A stretch of 64,000 nt of DNA, taken from contig NZ_JAWRCU010000004.1 in NCBI RefSeq assembly GCF_033542235.1, positions 186,001-250,000 on the forward strand, written 5' to 3'. Made by a program: the position numbers and the translations under genes. This document shows, piece after piece, positions 25,542 to 40,780 of this stretch (position 1 is its first letter; each line of letters starts with the position of its first letter). The stretch is from JAWRCU01 sp033542235. GTDB taxonomy: Bacteria; Pseudomonadota; Alphaproteobacteria; Rhizobiales; Rhizobiaceae. The notes beneath the pieces are model-generated. The model was given only the letters and a program-made list of their open reading frames with translations, had not been told where the DNA came from and ran no database searches.

Positions 25542-26147
25542 ATGGCCAAGCCGAAAATCGGCATTATCGTCGGCAGCACAAGGCCGAACCGGTTTGCCGA
25601 CAAGCCCACCGAATGGATCGAGAAGATAGCGCGCGCCCGCGGCGATGCCGAAATCGAGGTTCTCGACCTGCGCGATTATCCGATGCCGTTCTTTAATGAA
25701 GCCATGTCGCCGGCTTGGGGCCCATCGCAGGACGAGACGGCGCAGAAGTGGCAGAAGAAGGTCGCCGAGCTCGACGGCTTCATCATCATTGCCGCAGAAT
25801 ACAACCGCGGACCGACCGCGGTGCTGAAGAACGCGATCGACTACGCCTATAATGAATGGAACAAAAAGGCCGTGACCTTCGTCGGCTATGGCGGCGTCGG
25901 CGGCGCGCGCGCCGTCGAGCAGCTCCGGCTCCACGCCGTCGAGCTGCAGATGGCGCCGACCCGGGCCGGCGTGCACATCCTGTTGCCGGACTATCTGGCT
26001 GTGGTGCAGCAGGGCAAGAAGCTTGAGGAGCTGGCGCATCTCAACCAAAGCGCCGAACAGACGCTCGACCAGCTCGTCTGGTGGACCAAGGCGCTCAAGG
26101 CTGCCCGCGAAAAGGACGCTCAGGAGGCCGAAGTCCGCGCGGCCTGA
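25542..26147 (+). CDS. NADPH-dependent FMN reductase (flavodoxin-like)
   Basis: A 201-residue flavodoxin-fold reductase (quinone or azo reductase type). The FMN phosphate loop is GSTRPNRFADK and the second FMN contact is AAEYNRGPTAVLKNAIDY. It probably reduces quinones or azo compounds with NAD(P)H, protecting against electrophiles. AAAGGA precedes ATG 25542. The operator and HxlR gene upstream suggest induction by its own substrates. Confidence 0.9.
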   Translation: MAKPKIGIIVGSTRPNRFADKPTEWIEKIARARGDAEIEVLDLRDYPMPFFNEAMSPAWGPSQDETAQKWQKKVAELDGFIIIAAEYNRGPTAVLKNAIDYAYNEWNKKAVTFVGYGGVGGARAVEQLRLHAVELQMAPTRAGVHILLPDYLAVVQQGKKLEELAHLNQSAEQTLDQLVWWTKALKAAREKDAQEAEVRAA

Positions 26148-26203
26148 CCGAAGTATTCTCCTCCATCAATCCGGGGGAGCAGGGCGGCGAAAGCCGCCCT
26201 TCC

Positions 26204-28275
26204 TTAATGCTGGCGTGGGCTGTTTTTGTCCGCCGGCCTATTCTGCCTTGCAACCGCAAGGCGAATGCTCTCGACAAGGTCCTTGTCGTTGAAGGGTTTG
26301 TTGATGAGCGGGACGTCGGCTGGCCGGTCGACGATCTTTTCCGCATCGGCGTAGCCGGTCACGATGACAGCAGGCCAACCGGCACGCAGGTTGCGCGCGA
26401 AGCGGATCACGTCGATGCCCGACACCAGCGGCATGGCGAAATCGGTGACGATCACGTCGAACCGGTCGGGTTCGTTCTCTATTGCGGCGAGGGCTTCGGC
26501 ACCGCCAGCAGCGACGGTGACCTCGAAACCGAAATGTCGAAGCGACATTGCCGTCAGTTCCCTCAAAGGAGCACTGTCGTCGACCAGAAGAACGGTCGGC
26601 AATCGCATGTCAGCCTCTTCGATGAGCCCTCGATCGGCCGTGTTCTCCTTCTTGCCTGGCTTGCTCGGCGATTGGCGCGACCGCGGCAGCCAAAGCTCCA
26701 TGGTGGTGCCTCGACCGACCTCACTGTCTATCCGCAGGGTGCCTCCGGATTGTTTGGCGAACCCATAGACGGTGCTGAGGCCAAGGCCTGTGCCCTTTCC
26801 CGCCGGCTTTGTCGTGAAGAAAGGTTCGACCACCTTGGCAATCATGTCGGCGGGAATGCCGGTTCCCGTGTCTTCGACAGAAAGAATGACATAATCGCCT
26901 GGCGTGAGATCTTCGGTTGCATGAGGCACGTCGCGGTTCTCGGCCCGTAAGGTGATCGTCCCGCCCGACGGCATCGCATCGCGCGCATTGAAGACGAGAT
27001 TCATCAACGCGAGCTCCAGCTGGCTCGGGTCGACATGCACCGGCCAAACGTCCTGATCGACATCCCACTCGAGGCGGATCAGTCCGCCGAGCACCGGGGC
27101 CACAAGGCCGTTCATGGAGTCCCAGATTGCGGAGAGCTCAACGGGAAGGGGCTTCAGGTTCTGACGGCGAGAGAACGCCAGCATCCGGTCGACCAGATCC
27201 GTTCCCTGTTTCGCCGAACGGCGCGTCATTTCCAGGATTCGAGCGGCCTTTTCGTCGAGTGTCGAGTAGCGCTCGATCAAGTTGAGGCCGGACAGGATGG
27301 TGGCCAGCAGATTGTTGAAGTCATGCGCCAGCCCGCCGGTCAGCTTGCCGATAGCGTCCAGTCGCTGAGCCTGCAGAAGCTGGTCCTCCAGCCTTCGCTG
27401 CTCGGTGATGTCCAGCATGGTGCCGAGAATTTCCGGTCCGGCTCCGTCCTCTGAAACAATGCCTTTGTCGAGAAATATGCGGTACTGGCCGTCGGCGCAG
27501 AGCCAACGAAACTCGCAGGCGTACGAACCCGTGTGGCGCGCAGCAATGAGCGCCTCCTTGACGGTGTCGAGGTCCTCCGGATGGACGCGGCTGAGCCCGA
27601 AGTCCGGATCCGAGACAAAACGCGGAGGCGCAAAGCCGGTAAGCCGCTCGACACCCCTGGAGACGTAGCGCGCCGCAAAGGGCGGATCGACGGACCGCGC
27701 ATGGAAACTGACGGGCAGAGAGCTCAGCATCGCCTGCTGCCGCGCTTCGGAATCGCGCAATGCGCGCTCGGCTTCCAGCTTCTCCGACTGGGCTTTCAAC
27801 GCCTGCTCGAGCAGCCGTTGCTCTCGCGCCGCCTTGCGTTCGATTTCCTGCTTCTTTTCATAGAGATCGACAAAGACCGTGACCTTGGAGTGCAGCATGA
27901 CCGGGTCGAACGGCTTGAACACATAGTCGACGGCGCCGGCGTCGTAGCCGCGCAGCATATGTGCCTCCTCCTTGTTGATGGCCGTCAGGAAGATGATCGG
28001 CGTGTTTTTCGACCGCTCGCGCTTGCGGATCAGCGCGGCGGTTTCATAACCGTCGAGGCCCGGCATAAGCACATCGAGCAGGATGACGGCGAATTCATCC
28101 TTGAGCAGGCAGCGTAGGGCTTCCTCTCCGGAGGAAACGCATACGACATCGCCGATCCCGTCGAGCACCTCTGCAATAGCGAGCAGATTGCGTTCGTCGT
28201 CGTCGACGGCGAGAACGCGCGCCCCCGCAGCCCTGTCAATCAGCGACTGCTCGGCTTGTTCTACCTGTATCTCCA

Positions 28276-28279
<4 letters not shown>
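26204..28279 (-). CDS. Hybrid sensor histidine kinase REC-PAS-HisKA-HATPase-REC
   Basis: A 691-residue cytoplasmic hybrid kinase. An N-terminal receiver (about 18-135; phospho-acceptor in ILLDVLMPG) is followed by a short coiled coil, a PAS domain (about 195-315), a HisKA box with GLAHDFNNLLA, a HATPase domain (NLVFNARDA, DTGTGI, GTGLGLSTVYGF) and a C-terminal receiver (DVIVTDFAMPL). No TM helix is present. It starts at overlapping ATGs 28279/28276 that overlap the poly-HAMP kinase stop by 4 bp, so the two kinases are co-translated. Its N-terminal receiver could accept phosphate from the upstream kinase. Confidence 0.92.
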
Positions 28280-33747
<5,468 letters not shown>

Positions 33748-34020
33748 GAACCCCCTCCTGTCGGCGATGCCAGCCGACGCCTATGGCCGCTCCTAGACTA
33801 AGCCGGACGCAATAATGCGCGGCAGAGCTTTTGGTTCCACCTGAGGGTGTGAACGTACGATTCCATTCTGCCCCTGATTCTAAGCAGGCGAACATCAGTC
33901 GTGACCCGTTCCAGTGCCGCCGTACCTGCCGAACGATGGCTGTGCGCCTTCATGTCGGTCATGGAGTTACTAAGAGACGGATCTGGTTGCGGGCTGCTTA
34001 GGTCGGGCTGCGCTCGCAGC

Positions 34021-35190
34021 TCATTTCCGCGCGATCATCGGCCCGGCAGTCGCGACAAAGACCATCGCAACGGCGAGGGCGATCAAGGCAGTGCCGAGGC
34101 TCGAGTGCTGCGCGATAAAGCCGATAACCGCCGGACCGAGCAGGATGCCGGCATAACCAAGCGTGGTGATCGCGGCGATGGCGAGGCTCGCGGGCATACT
34201 GTTCTGGTTTCCCGCAGCGGTAAAGAACACAGGCACGATGTTCGAGGCGCCAAGCCCGACAAGCGCAAACCCAGCCAGGGCCACGATCTGGTTCGGTGCA
34301 ACGACAGAAAGCAGGAAGCCTCCGGCCGCCAGAGCTCCGCTGACGATCAAAATCCGTGTTCCGCCGAGGCGCTTGACGATCCAGTCGCCACAAAGCCTGC
34401 CGGCGGTCATTGCGATGGCAAAGGCGGTGTAGCCAAGGCCCGCCTGCGCTGGATCGGCAGCATGGGCGGAGATCATGAACAGGGCGCTCCAGTCGAGAAT
34501 CGCACCCTCACTCAGAAAAACGAGGAAGCAGAGCAGGCCTATGAACATTACGATGCCCTTGGGTACCACGAACAGCGGTGCGCCGTCGGACTCGTGATTG
34601 CCGTAGGGCAGGAGGCCCGAATAGGAGAAGAACAACAGCGCGATCAGCACCACGCTGGCGAGGAGCGTCGCGTCCAGCGGCGACAGGCCTGCGCCGAGGA
34701 GCAGGCTGACGCCGCCGGCACCGAGAATGCCGCCCAGGCTGAACAGACCATGGAAGCCGCTCATCATGCTGCGACGGCTATCCTTCTCGACCATAACCGC
34801 CTGGATGTTCATGGCGACGTCCACCGTCCCGACGCTGGCTCCGAACAATGCCAGAACGACAGCGAGTTCGAGCATCGAGTTTGCGAGGGCGAGGAAGGGA
34901 AGCACGAGTGCCAATGCGACCGATGCCACCGAGATGATGCGCCTACAGCCGAAGCGGCTCGTCAGGATACCAGTAATGGGCATAGCTATGATCGAGCCCA
35001 GCCCGAGGCATAGAAGCAGCAGGCCGAAAGTCCCATCCTCGACGCCCAGACGGGCCTTTGCAAATGGCACGAGAGGCGCCCAGGCGGCCATGGCCGTGCC
35101 GGCTACCAGGAATACTGCGCGGGTAGCAATCTGCTCGCGTCGGCCGGCGATCTCTCGGGTATTGCGGTGAGCGGATGTGACAGACGACAA
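34021..35190 (-). CDS. MFS transporter (YbjJ-like)
   Basis: A 389-residue major facilitator with twelve hydrophobic helices; the helix 2-3 loop carries GILTSRFGCRR, the MFS signature, and helix 4-5 shows MNIQAVMVEKDSRRSMMSGFH typical of the YbjJ/fucose-permease-like group. The only reasonable start is TTG 35190, with AGGA 8 bp upstream; the first ATG would remove the first helix. It is divergent from a DeoR-type regulator, which probably controls it. Substrate unknown, perhaps a sugar or sugar derivative. Confidence 0.86.
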   Translation of the reverse strand: MSSVTSAHRNTREIAGRREQIATRAVFLVAGTAMAAWAPLVPFAKARLGVEDGTFGLLLLCLGLGSIIAMPITGILTSRFGCRRIISVASVALALVLPFLALANSMLELAVVLALFGASVGTVDVAMNIQAVMVEKDSRRSMMSGFHGLFSLGGILGAGGVSLLLGAGLSPLDATLLASVVLIALLFFSYSGLLPYGNHESDGAPLFVVPKGIVMFIGLLCFLVFLSEGAILDWSALFMISAHAADPAQAGLGYTAFAIAMTAGRLCGDWIVKRLGGTRILIVSGALAAGGFLLSVVAPNQIVALAGFALVGLGASNIVPVFFTAAGNQNSMPASLAIAAITTLGYAGILLGPAVIGFIAQHSSLGTALIALAVAMVFVATAGPMIARK

Positions 35191-35538
35191 TTCGGTATCC
35201 TATCGGCAGGCGTATTTCGCGGGGAGGAGGGGCCGAGCTAGACTGTGAGCTCGATGGCTAAATCGCCCGGGCTACGCACCAAGGCTGCTCCATCCAATCG
35301 GGGTGGGGGCAGATCGGCTCGCATCCAAGCACATCCACATCGAACGACAGAGCTCTGCTTCATGTCGTCGGTCACGACGACGACACAGTCGAAGCCAGGC
35401 ATGGAAAAAGGGATGTTCTCGCTCATGCATGCTCGTCAGCTGCGCAGATGTGTGAATGCACGCTGTCGCCTGTTTCGGTAGCACTGCATCGTAAAACGTG
35501 CAAGAATGTGCAAAACGAATCTTGGGTCGATTGCGAGC
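35191..35538. other. Intergenic region between MFS and DeoR genes
   Basis: This 348-bp divergent promoter region contains the GTGCAA direct repeat listed separately and a 62-codon leftward frame (35238-35426) without family resemblance or good ribosome-binding site, which I do not call. Confidence 0.5.
35498..35513. promoter_or_regulatory. Direct repeat GTGCAA-N4-GTGCAA upstream of deoR-type gene
   Basis: Two GTGCAA hexamers start 10 bp apart, one DNA turn, 26 bp before the regulator start. DeoR-family repressors often bind short direct repeats in phase, so this is a candidate autoregulatory operator. Confidence 0.45.
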
Positions 35539-36297
35539 ATGCTCACTGAAGAACGTCACGATCGTATTCGGACCAAACTTGCGGCTGATGGCCGTGTACT
35601 GGCTTCGGACCTAGCCGCCGAATTCGGCGTCTCCGAAGACACGGTGCGCCGCGACCTTCGCGAACTGGCGCGTGCTGGAGCGTGCCGACGGGTGTATGGC
35701 GGCGCACTGCCGCCGGCGCCTGATCTGGGGACCATGACGCAGCGGCAGGAGGTCATGGTCGAATGCAAGCTCAAGCTCGCCAGCGCTGTGGTGAAGCTCA
35801 TCTCGCCCGGGCAGACTGTATTCGTGGATGCAGGATCGACGAACCTGGCTGTCGCCCAGTCGCTTCCGAAGGATCTTTCAGTGACCATCGTCACCAATGC
35901 ACCGGCGGTGGCTTTGGCGCTGGCCGATCATCCCTTGTGCCGCACCATTCTGATTGGGGGGCAATTCGATCCAGCCAAGGGTGCCTGTCTCGGCAGCCAG
36001 ACAGTTCGGGATATCGAGCGCATTCACGCTGACGTCCTCGTCCTTGGCACCTGCGGGATCGACACGCGGGTTGGTGCATCGGCCCTGGATGCGGAAGAGG
36101 CAGAAATCAAGCGGTGTATGGTCGAGCAGAGCCGGACTGTGATCGTCCCCGCGACAGCGGACAAGATCGGCACCGTGGCGCCGTTTGCGGTTACCGGAGT
36201 GGACCGGCTCGACCATCTGGTGATTACTCCGGACGTGGGTCTGGAGGCGGTCGATGCGTTTGCCGCGCTGGGCGTTCACGTTCACCGTACGCCATGA
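35539..36297 (+). CDS. DeoR/GlpR-family transcriptional regulator
   Basis: A 252-residue repressor. The N-terminal helix-turn-helix contains VLASDLAAEFGVSEDTVRRDL followed by RVYGGAL, the family signature. The C-terminal effector domain has the sugar-phosphate-binding motifs VFVDAGSTNLAVA, ILIGGQFDP and VLGTCGID. ATG 35539 gives the normal MLTEERHDRI start; the ribosome-binding site is weak. Likely ligand: a phosphorylated sugar from the route fed by the divergent transporter. Confidence 0.92.
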   Translation: MLTEERHDRIRTKLAADGRVLASDLAAEFGVSEDTVRRDLRELARAGACRRVYGGALPPAPDLGTMTQRQEVMVECKLKLASAVVKLISPGQTVFVDAGSTNLAVAQSLPKDLSVTIVTNAPAVALALADHPLCRTILIGGQFDPAKGACLGSQTVRDIERIHADVLVLGTCGIDTRVGASALDAEEAEIKRCMVEQSRTVIVPATADKIGTVAPFAVTGVDRLDHLVITPDVGLEAVDAFAALGVHVHRTP

Positions 36298-36381
36298 TTG
36301 GTGACAAGGGTGAGTGAGGCGATCAAGTCAGCCTGCTCACGCAAACGAATTACCACCCTCCGCCCAGAACTGCGTCGAGTA

Positions 36382-37692
36382 TCACTCCCGCATGGCCTCG
36401 CGGCGCGCGCCCGGCAGGCGTGAGGCCAGGATCTTGTCGATGCGGCGGCCATCGAGGTCGACCACCTCGAAGCGCCAGCCCTGCGCGTCGACGATCTCAC
36501 CTGTCGCCGGCAGGTGGTGGAGAAGCGAGAGGAGATAGCCAGCCACCGTCTCGTAATCGCGACTTTCCGGCAGATTGATGCCGAGATGGTCGGCCATCTC
36601 GTCGGCCGGCATGTATCCGGCAAGCAATAGCGAGCCGTCCTCGCGCTGGACAAGCACCGGCTCGTCATCCTCCAGATCGGAGCGGAAGACGCCCGTGATC
36701 GCCTCCAGAATATCGGCCGGCGCGACGATACCTTCGAAATGCCCGTATTCGTCATGGACCAGCGCCATCGGCACGTCCGATTCCCTCAGCGTGGTCAGCA
36801 CGTCGAGCGCATCGGCCTGGTCGTGAACGATTGGCGCCGTGCGTACATAAGGGCGCACGTCGAGCGGCTTGCCGGAAAGGGCGGCGGCCAGCACCTCGCG
36901 CGTTTGCACGACGCCCACCATGGCATCGACCGTGCCTTCGCCGGCGGGCAGGCGCGAATGCGGCGATTCCAGCAGCGTCTTTCGGATCGCCGCGGGGTCG
37001 GCCTCGAGATTTACCCAGTCGACATCGGTGCGCGGCGTCATCACGGCGCGAACCGCCCGGTCGCCGAGCCGCATGACGCCAGCGATCATGCGCCGCTCGT
37101 CGGATTCGATCGTGCCGTGATGCTCGGCTTCCGCAACCAGCATCTTGATCTCCTCGTCGGTCACACGTTCTTCCTTCTCTTCGCGCTGGCCGAGCAGCCA
37201 GAGCATCGCTCGTCCCGAAATGTCGAGGAACCAGACGAGCGGGCCGCCAATCCTGGCAAGCACAGCCATAAAGGGGGCGGCCCTGGCGGCGATGGCCTCG
37301 GGGTTGCGCAGAGCGATCTGCTTGGGCACCAGCTCGCCCACGATCAGCGAGAAATAGGTGATCACCGCCACGACGATGCCGACACCGGCAGCATCGGCAA
37401 ACTGGGCGGGGACGCCGCTTGCGGCAAGCAGGCGGCTCAGGCGATCGCCGAGCGTCGCGCCGGAGAACGCGCCGGACAGCACACCGACCAGCGTGATGCC
37501 CATCTGCACCGTGGACAGGAAACGACCGGGGTCGGAGCTCAAATCGAGTGCGCGCCGCGCGCCGCGCACGTTACGGTCGATCATCGCCTTGAGGCGGGCA
37601 GGCCTTGAGGAAACGACGGCAAGCTCGGACATGGCGAGCAGGCCGTTGAGGACGATCAGAAGGACGACGATCCCGATTTCGATGTAGATCAT
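36382..37692 (-). CDS. Hemolysin/CNNM-CorC family protein (DUF21, CBS pair, CorC_HlyC)
   Basis: A 436-residue inner-membrane protein. The N-terminal DUF21 (CNNM) domain (about 1-190) has four hydrophobic helices with the NGLLAMSELAVVSSRPARL start and the VGELVPKQIALRNPE signature. A CBS-domain pair (about 205-340; VMTPRTDVDWV, ALVHDEYGHFEGIVAPADIL) binds adenine nucleotides, and a CorC_HlyC domain ends the protein. The family is linked to Mg/Co efflux or tolerance; the hemolysin name is historical. Confidence 0.92.
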   Translation of the reverse strand: MIYIEIGIVVLLIVLNGLLAMSELAVVSSRPARLKAMIDRNVRGARRALDLSSDPGRFLSTVQMGITLVGVLSGAFSGATLGDRLSRLLAASGVPAQFADAAGVGIVVAVITYFSLIVGELVPKQIALRNPEAIAARAAPFMAVLARIGGPLVWFLDISGRAMLWLLGQREEKEERVTDEEIKMLVAEAEHHGTIESDERRMIAGVMRLGDRAVRAVMTPRTDVDWVNLEADPAAIRKTLLESPHSRLPAGEGTVDAMVGVVQTREVLAAALSGKPLDVRPYVRTAPIVHDQADALDVLTTLRESDVPMALVHDEYGHFEGIVAPADILEAITGVFRSDLEDDEPVLVQREDGSLLLAGYMPADEMADHLGINLPESRDYETVAGYLLSLLHHLPATGEIVDAQGWRFEVVDLDGRRIDKILASRLPGARREAMRE

Positions 37693-37783
37693 GGCGCGGC
37701 TTTTAGCATCGCCGCAGAGGACCGGTGAATAGAGAATACCGAAACTTTTTCGCGCCGCAGCGAACCGCCAGCTATTGCCTGAT

Positions 37784-38842
37784 CTAGTGGCAGGCGCGGC
37801 GGCCGTTGCGGCGGGTCATCAAGTCGAAATGGAAGTGATTGCGGTGGTCCCAGTTGTAGCCCGGGCCAAGTACGGTCGTGAAATACTGGCAGCCATCCGC
37901 CCGCACATTGTTGAGGAAGCCGCGGGTGCGGAAGGCGAAAAGCCCGGGCTTCTCCACGTCGATGTCGCGGCCGCTCGCAAGCTCGATGCGGCCGACGTCG
38001 ATGGCGTTGCCTTGGGAATGGGCGGACATGGTGCGCGAGCCGTTGATGCGGCGGCAGGAGTAGCTGGAGAGCTGATGGATGGTCTTGACCCTGCTCCAAT
38101 AGCGCATGCGCGCGGCCGGGTTGAGCTCGTTCTTCGTCCATTTCGCGAAGGTCAAAGCCATTTCGCAGTTCAGCGTCGCCGCTGGCTTCAGCTCGACATT
38201 GCCCGGAAGCACGCTCACCTTGATCGGGTCGTCAACAGAGCAGGACGCGCTGTCGTGGATCGGCGGCAGGTCGCGATAGACGACGCCCAGGCTCTTCAGC
38301 TCGCGCCGGCAGGCCACCTCGTCGGACGACTTGGGTGCCGGCGCCGACATCTGAGGCTGGTTCATGCGGGGATAGGCGGCAAGTACCGGCGCCGTCGATT
38401 GCTCCGGCTCCGATTCCTGGGGTTCGACAGGTTCGGACGTTTCGACCGACCGGCCCGTTTCCATGGGCTGACTTGTCTCGATCGCCCGGCTCATGTCTGG
38501 AGGCTGGACCATGGCGACCTGCCGGCTCATCTCCGCCGGCTGGCTCGCCATGACGGCCGGCGCCTCGACCGCCATCTCCCGTGCAGCCTCTTGCCTGATT
38601 TCGGCTTGCTGCAGATAGGGATCGTTGGGAACGAGGTTCTGCATGCCGCCGCCACTCGGCACCGCAGCCGTTTGCGAGCCGACATCGACGTCGGGCCGCA
38701 GCTCCAAGACATTGCTGGTGGAGCATGCGGCCATGCCGAGGGTTGCGGCGACAACCCCCGCGCCCAGCAGCGCCCCGCGCGAGATCGATGCGCGGCTGCC
38801 GGTGATGGCTGCCGCGATGCGGCTCGACAAAGTTGAGAACAT
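37784..38842 (-). CDS. Extensin-like family lipoprotein
   Basis: A 352-residue exported protein. The N-terminus has a basic start, a hydrophobic stretch and the lipobox-like MAAC. A Gln/Met/Glu-rich low-complexity linker (about 55-165) precedes an extensin-like C-terminal domain with YSCRRINGSRTMSAHSQGNAIDV and the final HFHFDLM motif. The SxHxxGxAxD...HFHxD arrangement resembles zinc-dependent peptidoglycan peptidases of the LAS type, so cell-wall hydrolysis is likely, though not proven for this family. ATG 38842 starts the signal peptide. Confidence 0.86.
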   Translation of the reverse strand: MFSTLSSRIAAAITGSRASISRGALLGAGVVAATLGMAACSTSNVLELRPDVDVGSQTAAVPSGGGMQNLVPNDPYLQQAEIRQEAAREMAVEAPAVMASQPAEMSRQVAMVQPPDMSRAIETSQPMETGRSVETSEPVEPQESEPEQSTAPVLAAYPRMNQPQMSAPAPKSSDEVACRRELKSLGVVYRDLPPIHDSASCSVDDPIKVSVLPGNVELKPAATLNCEMALTFAKWTKNELNPAARMRYWSRVKTIHQLSSYSCRRINGSRTMSAHSQGNAIDVGRIELASGRDIDVEKPGLFAFRTRGFLNNVRADGCQYFTTVLGPGYNWDHRNHFHFDLMTRRNGRRACH

Positions 38843-38957
38843 GAACCCGTCCGTAGTCCTGCGGGAGGCAGGATAGCGGCCAAGCGTAAATGAAACTTCA
38901 GCACGGCCATTCATGCCTATGGCCGAATTGCGGCCGCTCGAGCATCGCGAAAAATGG

Positions 38958-39782
38958 CTACTGGCAGAAGGTCGAACCGTTGCGGCGCGGCTCGAGATCG
39001 AAGTGGAAGTGCAATGCGTGATCGGCGTCGCTGCCCGGGCCGAGCACGGTCTTGAACGGCCCGCATGCAGCTTTCCTGACTGCGTCGAGGAATTTCGCCT
39101 CAGGCTCTGCGGCGCCGGCCTTTACATCGACCTGCCTGCCGTCGGCGAGGCCAAAGCCGGCGATGTCGAGGGCATCGCCGTAGGCGTGCTCGGAGATCTT
39201 CGCTTCGTTGTGCCGCGGCCGGCACACATAGGCCGAAGCGTGATTGACCGACACCAGATCCGAGCCGAGGTCGGCCTTCGCCTCGGGCGCCGCGGTATCC
39301 TGCATGAAGCGGGCGGCGGCGAGCGCCATCGGGCAGTCAAGCTGCGCAGGCGGGGCGAGCTTGATCGCCTTGCCCAGGTTCTTCAGCGTCACCGGGTTCT
39401 GGATCGCGCAACCTGCGGGATCGGATATCGGCGTCTCCTTCGAGAACTCGACGCCGAGCTTCTGAAGTTCGTCGAGGCAGGCCTTCATCTCATCAGCCGA
39501 GACGGCCGGCCGCGGCGGGGCAGTTTTCGGAAGCGCGGCTTCGGGTTGGGGAACTGGACCGGCAGCGGGCGGCTGGGCGGGTTCGGGACGAGGCGTAGGG
39601 ATAGGCGGCAGACCGGATTTCGGGGCGCCGACGGTGGGTGGCGTTTCCGGTGCCGGGGACGGGACAGGCGCGGCAGAGGGCAACCTAGGCGATCTGGCTG
39701 CGGATTCGCCGGACACTGCGACGACCGAAATGGCCAGTGCGGCGAAGACCCGGATCACGCGGATTGTCGAGGCTTCCGCCAT
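38958..39782 (-). CDS. Extensin-like family secreted protein (second paralogue)
   Basis: A 274-residue protein with an N-terminal signal segment (about 1-29), a Pro-rich linker (35-95) and an extensin-like domain. It shares with its neighbour the paired cysteines, AYVCRPRHNEAKISEHAYGDALDI and ALHFHFDLE. Two adjacent paralogues on one strand suggest tandem duplication followed by divergence of the linkers. Start ATG 39782. Confidence 0.86.
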   Translation of the reverse strand: MAEASTIRVIRVFAALAISVVAVSGESAARSPRLPSAAPVPSPAPETPPTVGAPKSGLPPIPTPRPEPAQPPAAGPVPQPEAALPKTAPPRPAVSADEMKACLDELQKLGVEFSKETPISDPAGCAIQNPVTLKNLGKAIKLAPPAQLDCPMALAAARFMQDTAAPEAKADLGSDLVSVNHASAYVCRPRHNEAKISEHAYGDALDIAGFGLADGRQVDVKAGAAEPEAKFLDAVRKAACGPFKTVLGPGSDADHALHFHFDLEPRRNGSTFCQ

Positions 39783-40066
39783 TATCGCGGTGCGGTTGCA
39801 AATGTGATCATGTCGGCGATAAGTCGGAAAGCGCGCCTACAGTTGCCTGCGGCGCCCGATGACGCGATCACTTTGCGTTGCCGCAGCTTACGCGCCGATG
39901 GTTTCCGGCCTAATGCCTGTCGATCGACAGCCGGCCTGCCATTGGGGACATCTCAACCCTCCCAAATCTCCTGCCCTTCCTCACGCCTCCGGATTTCCTC
40001 CAGCCGAGCCCGAACCTCACGGGAATGTGAGTGGTTCGTAAAACTGGGGCGGCGTTCCATGCTGCG

Positions 40067-40091
40067 GGAAGAATGTTCCCATTCAGGCGTT
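40067..40091 (+). promoter_or_regulatory. EcfG-like promoter GGAAG-N16-CGTT (TPR gene 1)
   Basis: GGAAG (40067-40071) and CGTT (40088-40091) are 16 bp apart, 31 bp before the first TPR gene. Four of five -35 bases and all -10 core bases match the alphaproteobacterial EcfG consensus. The same arrangement, GGAAGAAT...GGCGTTAG, recurs before the paralogous gene. Confidence 0.6.
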
Positions 40092-40122
40092 AGTCTGACG
40101 AGGAAGCCATAGGAGAACCAAT

Positions 40123-40650
40123 ATGCAAACTCGATTTGCGGTCGCCTTAGCCGCCGCGCTCATCATTTCGCCGGTCCTCGTTTCGTCCGCCTTCCCGGCA
40201 GGTGGAGGGGGAGGAAGCACGACCCAGCAATGCCCCAAAGGACAGGTTCGGGACAGGAACGGCAAGTGTGTCGCGCCCAAGCAGGGCATGCTGGATGACG
40301 ATACCCTCTATGAAAATGGCGCGGCCCTCGCCAAGGCGGGCCGTTACGACGAGGCGATCACGGTGCTGGGCTATATCCAGAACAAGGCCGATCCTCGCGT
40401 CCTCAATTATCTCGGTTATGCGCACCGCAAGTCCGGCCGCATCCAGGTCGGCCTCGGCTATTATGAAGAGGCGCTCAGGCTCAATCCGAATTTCGTGCTG
40501 ACGCGCGAATATCTGGGCGAGGCCTATCTCACTCTCGGGGATCTGGCTTCCGCCAAGAACCAGCTGAACGAAATCGAGAAGCGCTGTGGCAAAGGTTGCG
40601 ATGAATACACCGCTCTCGCCAGCCAGATCGCCCAGTTCAACAAGACCTGA
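40123..40650 (+). CDS. Secreted TPR-domain protein, paralogue 1
   Basis: A 175-residue exported protein with a signal peptide (about 1-25, ending ...SAFPA), a short Gly-rich mature start and a Cys pair in QCPKGQVRDRNGKCV. Three TPR-like helix pairs follow (EAITVLGYIQNKADPRVLNYLG, then GYYEEALRLNPNFVLTREYLG, then GDLASAKNQLNEIEKRCG). GGAG precedes the ATG. It is followed by a strong terminator and then by its paralogue. Function unknown; TPRs imply protein-protein contacts in the periplasm. Confidence 0.83.
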   Translation: MQTRFAVALAAALIISPVLVSSAFPAGGGGGSTTQQCPKGQVRDRNGKCVAPKQGMLDDDTLYENGAALAKAGRYDEAITVLGYIQNKADPRVLNYLGYAHRKSGRIQVGLGYYEEALRLNPNFVLTREYLGEAYLTLGDLASAKNQLNEIEKRCGKGCDEYTALASQIAQFNKT

Positions 40651-40678
40651 CCTCTCGCTGCAAGGAATTCGAAAACCG

Positions 40679-40704
40679 GCGGCGCCTTCGGGCGCCGCTT
40701 TTTT
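40679..40704 (+). terminator. Rho-independent terminator with UUCG tetraloop
   Basis: GCGGCGCC (40679-40686), loop TTCG, GGCGCCGC (40691-40698), then six T. The C(UUCG)G loop is exceptionally stable. It separates the two TPR genes, which therefore have their own transcripts. Confidence 0.9.
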
Positions 40705-40727
40705 GATGCACAAAGCGCTCCGGCTCC

Positions 40728-40752
40728 GGAAGAATATCCGGGGGCCGGCGTT
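40728..40752 (+). promoter_or_regulatory. EcfG-like promoter GGAAG-N16-CGTT (TPR gene 2)
   Basis: GGAAG (40728-40732) and CGTT (40749-40752), again exactly 16 bp apart and again inside GGAAGAAT...GGCGTTAG, 28 bp before the second TPR gene. Spacer sequences differ, so the matching ends are not explained by overall identity alone. Confidence 0.6.
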
Positions 40753-40780
40753 AGGCTGCACGAGGCCGAAGGAGGTACCA

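Noticed and set aside
35238..35426. 62-codon leftward frame between the MFS and DeoR genes
   Set aside because: Poor ribosome-binding site, no recognisable domain and location in a promoter region.
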